Assembly (NCBI GenBank): GCA_039199225.1
Contig: JBCCSZ010000293.1
Coordinates: 1-9,998 of the forward strand
Length of the DNA: 9,998 nt
Direction of reading: 5' to 3'
Source of the DNA: JBCCSZ01 sp039199225
GTDB lineage: Bacteria > Bacteroidota > Bacteroidia > Chitinophagales > Saprospiraceae
The notes under the pieces: generated by a model
The model's database searches: none
What the model was told of the DNA's origin: nothing
The model's input: the letters and a program-made list of their open reading frames with translations, nothing else
Position numbers and translations under genes: made by a program
Shown here: positions 6,597 through 9,998 of the stretch, in pieces
Numbering within the stretch: position 1 is the first letter of the stretch
Layout: the number at the start of each line of letters is the position of its first letter

Positions 6597-7580
6597 ATGC
6601 AAAGACCTAGAAGAAACCGCCGCTCCGCCGCTATCCGCGGCTTGGTCAGAGAAACCCATTTGACCCTAGACAACCTCATTTATCCCTTCTTCCTACTCGA
6701 TGGAACCAACCTAAAAGAGGAAGTCCCCTCCCTGCCTGGCAATTATCGATGGTCCATCGATTTGCTGCTCAAAGAGATCGAAGAGTGTATGGCCCTGGGA
6801 CTGCGTAGCTTTATCCTCTTCCCGGGAGTTGCAGAGCAGTTAAAAGATAAAACAGCAACTTACAGCCACGATCCTGATAATTTTTACCTCAAGGCGGCCA
6901 CAGCTATCAAGGAAGCCTTCCCCGAATGTTGCCTCATCAGCGATGTCGCTATGGACCCCTACAATTCGGACGGCCACGACGGACTGGTGGAAGGTGGCAA
7001 AATTCTGAATGATGAAACCTTGCCCATACTGGCTCAAATGGCGCTGGCACAGGCAGAAGCTGGCTTTGACATACTGGGACCATCCGATATGATGGACGGT
7101 AGAATCGGCTACATTCGGGAAGAGTTGGACGTCGAGGGTTTCTCAGATATTGGTATTATGGCCTACACGGCCAAGTATGCCAGTGCTTTCTACGGCCCCT
7201 TTCGCGATGCCTTAGACAGCGCCCCAGTCGACGGAGAAGACATTCCTGCCGATAAGAAGACTTACCAAATGGATCCTGCAAATAAGCGGGAAGCCTTGAC
7301 AGAGGCAGACCTGGACACCGACGAAGGAGCTGATTTCCTAATGGTCAAGCCCGCTTTGAATTATTTAGACATCATTCATCTACTCAAGGAAAACAGCGAA
7401 CTGCCCATTGCCGCCTACCACGTCAGCGGGGAGTGTGCCATGTTGATAGCAGCCTGTCAGAATGGTTGGTTGAAATACGAGGAGGCTATGCCCGAGACGC
7501 TGTTGAGCATTCGCCGAGCCGGCGCCGACGCCATTCTCACCTATTTTGCAAAGGATTATGCCCGCTTACTGAAGGCGTAA
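6597..7580 (+). CDS. hemB: Porphobilinogen synthase (delta-aminolevulinic acid dehydratase)
   Basis: A 327-residue cytoplasmic enzyme condensing two 5-aminolevulinate molecules to porphobilinogen, the common early step of haem and other tetrapyrrole synthesis. The N-terminus RPRRNRRSAAIRGLVRET (3-20) is the typical family start, which supports the ATG at 6597. Schiff-base lysines are Lys193 (AYTAKYASAFYGPFR) and Lys251 (MVKPALNYLDI). The metal region reads SDVAMDPYNSDGHDG (115-129): where animal zinc enzymes have three Cys, this protein has Ala118, Asp120 and Asp128, so it is the Asp-type enzyme expected to depend on Mg rather than catalytic zinc. Other signatures are GPSDMMDGRIGYIRE (161-175) and YHVSGECAML (274-283). 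It has its own promoter immediately upstream, ends at a hairpin terminator, and faces the sigma-factor gene. No other haem gene is in the window. Confidence 0.97.
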   Translation: MQRPRRNRRSAAIRGLVRETHLTLDNLIYPFFLLDGTNLKEEVPSLPGNYRWSIDLLLKEIEECMALGLRSFILFPGVAEQLKDKTATYSHDPDNFYLKAATAIKEAFPECCLISDVAMDPYNSDGHDGLVEGGKILNDETLPILAQMALAQAEAGFDILGPSDMMDGRIGYIREELDVEGFSDIGIMAYTAKYASAFYGPFRDALDSAPVDGEDIPADKKTYQMDPANKREALTEADLDTDEGADFLMVKPALNYLDIIHLLKENSELPIAAYHVSGECAMLIAACQNGWLKYEEAMPETLLSIRRAGADAILTYFAKDYARLLKA

Positions 7581-7586
7581 ATACAA

Positions 7587-7633
7587 AGAGAGCGCTCCGC
7601 CGCAAATTCGGCAAAGCGCCCTCTAAATTTTTT
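7587..7633 (+). terminator. Rho-independent terminator after hemB
   Basis: AGAGAGCGCT (7587-7596) pairs with AGCGCCCTCT (7615-7624) with a single A-C mismatch. Inside it, GCCG (7599-7602) pairs with CGGC (7609-7612) round a six-base loop, separated by a CC/AA internal mismatch. A six-T run at 7628-7633 follows on the + strand. It starts seven bases after the hemB stop. On the other strand a weaker T-rich stretch follows the same hairpin, so it may also stop transcripts from the convergent sigma gene. Confidence 0.85.
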
Positions 7634-7659
7634 AATGTGTAGTTTTCAAATATCTTGGT

Positions 7660-7705
7660 CCCCGCTTCCGGCCCTCAGAAAAAATAAAAGGGGGGGAGGA
7701 AGGGG
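7660..7705. other. Second hairpin with a seven-G tract between convergent genes
   Basis: CCCCGCTTCC (7660-7669) can pair with GGAAGGGG (7698-7705) with one bulged G, enclosing an A-rich loop and a run of seven Gs (7690-7696). It lies between the hemB terminator and the 3' end of the sigma gene. No T-run follows on either strand, so it is not a canonical terminator; it may protect RNA 3' ends or add to transcription pausing. The function is a guess. Confidence 0.4.
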
Positions 7706-7722
7706 TAAGAAATATCTCGATC

Positions 7723-8304
7723 TTACTGTAGTGTAATTTCTTTCTCTTCGATCATTTTACGGATGTTGATCAATGCGTAGCGCATCCGGCCCAATGCCGT
7801 GTTGATGCTCACGCGGGTCAACTGCGAAATTTCCTTGAAGCTCATATCTGCATAGTGGCGCAGAATAACGACTTCGCGTTGCTCTGGTGGAAGCTGGTCG
7901 ACCAACTTGCGCACCTTGGCGTGGGTCTGACTTTTGATAATGCGCTGCTCGGCATTGTCGTCTGTAACTTGGAGGATGTCAAAGATGTCGAAAGCTTCTG
8001 TTGGCGAAACTTTTGGGCGCCGTTTATTCCGGCGGAAATAATCCACGCACATGTTGTAAGAAATACGCATAGCCCACTGAACAAACTTACCTTCATGGTT
8101 GTATTTACCCTTACGAAGCGTATCGATGATCTTGATAAATACTTCTTGAAAGATGTCTTCAGCGAGACTCTGATCTTTGACAAAAAGATAAATGGAGGTG
8201 TAAATCTTATTCTTGTGGCGGTTGAGGAGTTCCTCGAAGGCGCGCTCATTACCTTCTAGATAACAAGCGATAAGACTCTGGTCATTAAGCGATGTAACTT
8301 GCAT
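7723..8304 (-). CDS. ECF-type RNA polymerase sigma factor (sigma-70 family)
   Basis: A 193-residue ECF sigma factor with only regions 2 and 4. Region 2 (about 8-98) includes ACYLEGNERAFEELLNRHKNKIY, the core-binding DQSLAEDIFQEVFIKI (44-59) and the -10-recognition stretch FVQWAMRISYNMCVDYFRRNKRR (74-96). Region 4 (about 130-186) holds DQLPPEQREVVILRHYADMSFKEISQLTRVSINTALGRMRYAL, the -35-recognition helix-turn-helix. The ATG at 8302-8304 was chosen; an in-frame TTG at 8329-8331 overlaps a promoter-like sequence and adds nine residues not typical of the family. No anti-sigma gene is next to it: hemB is convergent downstream and uvrA is divergent upstream. It may therefore be regulated by its own transcription or be constitutively active. 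The exact regulon cannot be read from this window. Confidence 0.92.
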   Translation of the reverse strand: MQVTSLNDQSLIACYLEGNERAFEELLNRHKNKIYTSIYLFVKDQSLAEDIFQEVFIKIIDTLRKGKYNHEGKFVQWAMRISYNMCVDYFRRNKRRPKVSPTEAFDIFDILQVTDDNAEQRIIKSQTHAKVRKLVDQLPPEQREVVILRHYADMSFKEISQLTRVSINTALGRMRYALINIRKMIEEKEITLQ

Positions 8305-8328
8305 AACTATCCTATTTTCTACTTGAAG

Positions 8329-8336
8329 CAAAAATA
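8329..8336 (-). promoter_or_regulatory. Possible -7 element for the ECF sigma gene
   Basis: On the minus strand the sequence reads TATTTTTG, an exact TAnnTTTG match, placed 24 bases upstream of the chosen ATG at 8304 and giving a leader of roughly 15-20 bases. No TTTG is found at the expected -33 distance, and the region is AT-rich, so a chance match is possible. It supports the ATG at 8304 over the TTG at 8331, which lies inside this element. Confidence 0.4.
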
Positions 8337-8393
8337 AATTAGTGTAGAAGTTTCTCGCCTATAGAATAGATTTTGAGCTTAATGAATATTTTG

Positions 8394-8424
8394 GAATGAT
8401 TGGTTTTTTCGACGAATCATTCGT
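8394..8424. repeat. Nested inverted repeats upstream of the ECF sigma gene
   Basis: GAATGATT (8394-8401) and AATCATTC (8415-8422) are perfect inverted copies separated by 13 bases. Overlapping the right copy, ACGAAT-C-ATTCGT (8412-8424) is a perfect 13-base palindrome with a central C. Such a cluster could be a dimeric repressor operator or a hairpin; it lies about 60 bases upstream of the candidate sigma promoter. Confidence 0.5.
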
Positions 8425-8711
8425 ACTTACAATACTAAGATAATTGAATCTTCTATTGAAAACCGGATTTTAAGGACTTCTTAACAAAAAATTAACTGAT
8501 TTCCTTAATTCCTTATATAATAAATTCAGTTCTGCTGCCTGCAATTTACTTGCACCAAAAATTACTCCAATCAGATTTTTCCATATTCCAGAACACTCTA
8601 TTTAGTGTTTTGTTAACATACTTTAGACTGTTATCATCATTGATTCTGTCGCTTTTATTCCTCGAAGCTAAAAACTATAGCCATTTCGTGTGATCTGGCC
8701 ATGGCAGTGCG

Positions 8712-8719
8712 TACTTTTG
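8712..8719 (+). promoter_or_regulatory. Candidate -7 element for uvrA
   Basis: TACTTTTG matches TAnnTTTG exactly, 35 bases before the uvrA ATG. The expected -33 position holds only a partial match (CGTG, 8687-8690, 21-base spacer). A transcription start near 8725 would give a leader of about 30 bases and exclude the in-frame ATG at 8701. Confidence 0.5.
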
Positions 8720-8754
8720 CCACCTTAACATTTTTGTTCAACATCATTTGTCTT

Positions 8755-9998
8755 ATGCCCGCAAAAAAGAAAACTACCGCCGCTGTTCTAGAGAAGCCCA
8801 GCGAATCACTTTCCAAGGATGTAATTTTCATCAAGGGAGCCCGCGGCAACAACCTGAAAAATGTCGACCTTCAAATTCCAAAGAATCAATTGGTTGTCGT
8901 TACCGGCGTATCCGGCTCTGGAAAGTCGTCCATTACAATGGATACACTTTATGCAGAAGGGCAGAGAAGATATGTGGAAAGCCTGAGTTCCTACGCCCGC
9001 CAATTTCTGATGCGGATGAAGAAACCCGACTTGGACTATATAAAGGGTATCTGCCCTGCCATTGCTATCGAGCAAAAGGTGAGTACCCGCAATGCCCGCT
9101 CTACGGTCGGCTCCCTCACTGAGGTGTACGACTTCCTTCGCCTACTATACGCCCGAATCGGGAAGACCTACTCCCCCATCTCTGGTAAATTGGTCAAAAA
9201 GCACGAAGTAGCCGATGTGGTAGACTTTATTCACAGCCATGAAGATGGGACGCGGGTGCAACTCTTCATTCCCGTCCAACAGAAATACAAAGATCGCCTG
9301 CTGCAAAATGAGCTAAGCCTACTCTTGCAAAAAAGTTATACCCGGCTGTTTTACAAGGAAAAGCTTTATCGAATCGAGGAAGTGCTAGAGAGTGGCAAGA
9401 TCGGACGTTTAAAGATCGATAAGACGGTTAGCTATTACAAGACAAAAGGTATTCGCATACTCATCGACCGTTTTGCGGTTAAGGCAGAGGATGAAGAAAA
9501 CCGAAAACGCATTGCCGACTCTGTGCTGACAGCCATATACGAAAGCGAAGGCGAATGCATTGTCGACATCGTAGATGGTCCAGACAAACGATTCAACAAT
9601 CGCTTTGAGCTGGATGGTATGGAATTTCTGGAGCCGACGCCTCAGCTTTTTAACTACAACAATCCCTACGGTGCCTGCCCCACCTGTGAAGGCTACGGCA
9701 AAGTGATGGGTATCGACGAGAAAAAAGTGATCCCTGACCCTTCCAAATCAGTGTATGAAGGGGCGATTGCCTGCTGGCGAGGAGAAAAAGCCAGTACTTG
9801 GCTGGATCAATTGCTCCGGACCGCTCACCACTTCGATTTCCCTGTTCATCGGGCCGTAGAGGACTTGAGCAAGGCAGAACGAAAGCTACTTTGGACTGGC
9901 AATGATTACTTTGAGGGGATTGACGACTATTTTGAAAGATTGCGGGAAAAGACCTATAAAATACAGAATCGGGTGATGCTGGCCCGCTATCGCGGGAA
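8755..9998 (+). CDS. uvrA: UvrABC excinuclease subunit A, N-terminal part, truncated by the window end
   Basis: An open frame from the ATG at 8755 to the last base, with no stop (about 414 residues of a protein usually near 940). UvrA is the ATP-dependent DNA-damage sensor of nucleotide excision repair; it dimerises, finds distorted DNA and loads UvrB. After a basic N-terminal tail, the sequence reads IKGARGNNLKNVDLQIPKNQL, then the first Walker A, GVSGSGKSS (51-59), followed by DTLYAEGQRRYVESLSSYARQFL and KGICPAIAIEQK...TVGSLTEVYDFLRLLYAR, all hallmark UvrA stretches. The UvrB-binding and insertion region follows, then NNPYGACPTCEGYG with Cys308 and Cys311. The partner CxxC of zinc finger 1 is absent: the aligned position reads Phe284-Glu-Leu-Asp287. 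The ATG at 8755 was preferred over an in-frame ATG at 8701 because a promoter-like element lies between them. It is divergent from the ECF sigma gene. Confidence 0.97.
   Translation, partial: MPAKKKTTAAVLEKPSESLSKDVIFIKGARGNNLKNVDLQIPKNQLVVVTGVSGSGKSSITMDTLYAEGQRRYVESLSSYARQFLMRMKKPDLDYIKGICPAIAIEQKVSTRNARSTVGSLTEVYDFLRLLYARIGKTYSPISGKLVKKHEVADVVDFIHSHEDGTRVQLFIPVQQKYKDRLLQNELSLLLQKSYTRLFYKEKLYRIEEVLESGKIGRLKIDKTVSYYKTKGIRILIDRFAVKAEDEENRKRIADSVLTAIYESEGECIVDIVDGPDKRFNNRFELDGMEFLEPTPQLFNYNNPYGACPTCEGYGKVMGIDEKKVIPDPSKSVYEGAIACWRGEKASTWLDQLLRTAHHFDFPVHRAVEDLSKAERKLLWTGNDYFEGIDDYFERLREKTYKIQNRVMLARYRG

Larger units (their letters stand above)
8305..8754. other. 450-base AT-rich divergent intergenic region between the ECF sigma gene and uvrA
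   Basis: No coding frame longer than a few codons with family resemblance is visible here, and no tRNA-like or other RNA gene was recognised. It holds the candidate sigma promoter near the left end, nested inverted repeats at 8394-8424, a long AT-rich stretch (about 8430-8640, with runs such as TTAACAAAAAATTAACTG) and the candidate uvrA promoter at 8712-8719. Its size exceeds what two divergent core promoters need, so extra regulatory sites or a small RNA are possible, but I see no direct proof of either. Confidence 0.6.

Noticed and set aside
7855..8259. Plus-strand 134-codon frame opposite the sigma gene
   Set aside because: It is antisense to clear ECF regions 2 and 4, and has no recognisable domain.
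8701..8754. In-frame upstream ATG extending uvrA by 18 codons
   Set aside because: The extension is hydrophobic, unlike UvrA N-termini, and contains the TACTTTTG promoter-like element.
8655..8852. Minus-strand 65-codon frame across the uvrA start
   Set aside because: It overlaps the uvrA promoter and start in antisense and shows no domain; treated as chance.
1..9998. Mobile elements, CRISPR arrays, tRNA or rRNA genes, defence islands
   Set aside because: No transposase or integrase motif, no regularly spaced repeats, no cloverleaf-like sequence and no known defence domain was found by reading both strands.

Overview
The window looks like chromosomal housekeeping DNA from a member of the Bacteroidota. 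The main evidence is promoter architecture: a TTTG element, about 20 bases, then TAnnTTTG, clearest before ahcY (3365-3396) and hemB (6561-6592). Start codons generally lack a Shine-Dalgarno sequence. Protein content agrees: a DUF6702-type secreted protein, a lipocalin-like lipoprotein, a short Crp/Fnr regulator, an Asp-type HemB and a UvrA with half of its first zinc finger missing. A marine or Saprospiria-like relative is possible, but I cannot fix genus or order.

Layout. 2-610 (+) is the 3' part of a GT4 glycosyltransferase, convergent with a small lipoprotein gene (687-1094, -). A 171-base divergent gap leads to a NylA/FAAH-type amidase (1266-2750, +), followed by a short Crp/Fnr regulator starting at TTG (2809-3273, +). 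A strong Bacteroidota promoter drives ahcY (3437-4750, +), which ends at a well-formed terminator (4774-4809). A second promoter starts a probable operon: DUF6702 protein (4863-5384), alpha/beta-hydrolase lipoprotein (5387-6289) and yidD (6312-6551). hemB (6597-7580) has its own promoter in the 45-base gap after yidD and ends at a hairpin terminator. It is convergent with an ECF sigma factor gene (7723-8304, -). A 450-base AT-rich gap separates the sigma gene from uvrA (8755 to the window end, +, incomplete).

Functions are mostly independent core roles: S-adenosylhomocysteine recycling (ahcY), tetrapyrrole synthesis (hemB), membrane-protein insertion (yidD), nucleotide excision repair (uvrA) and transcription control (ECF sigma, Crp/Fnr). 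I found no mobile element, CRISPR array, RNA gene or clear defence system, and no convincing undescribed multi-gene system. The most useful leads are two promoters that abut start codons (possible leaderless mRNAs), the AT-rich hydrolase inside an otherwise GC-richer operon, the ECF gene without an adjacent anti-sigma and divergent from uvrA, nested inverted repeats in that gap, and the altered zinc site in UvrA.
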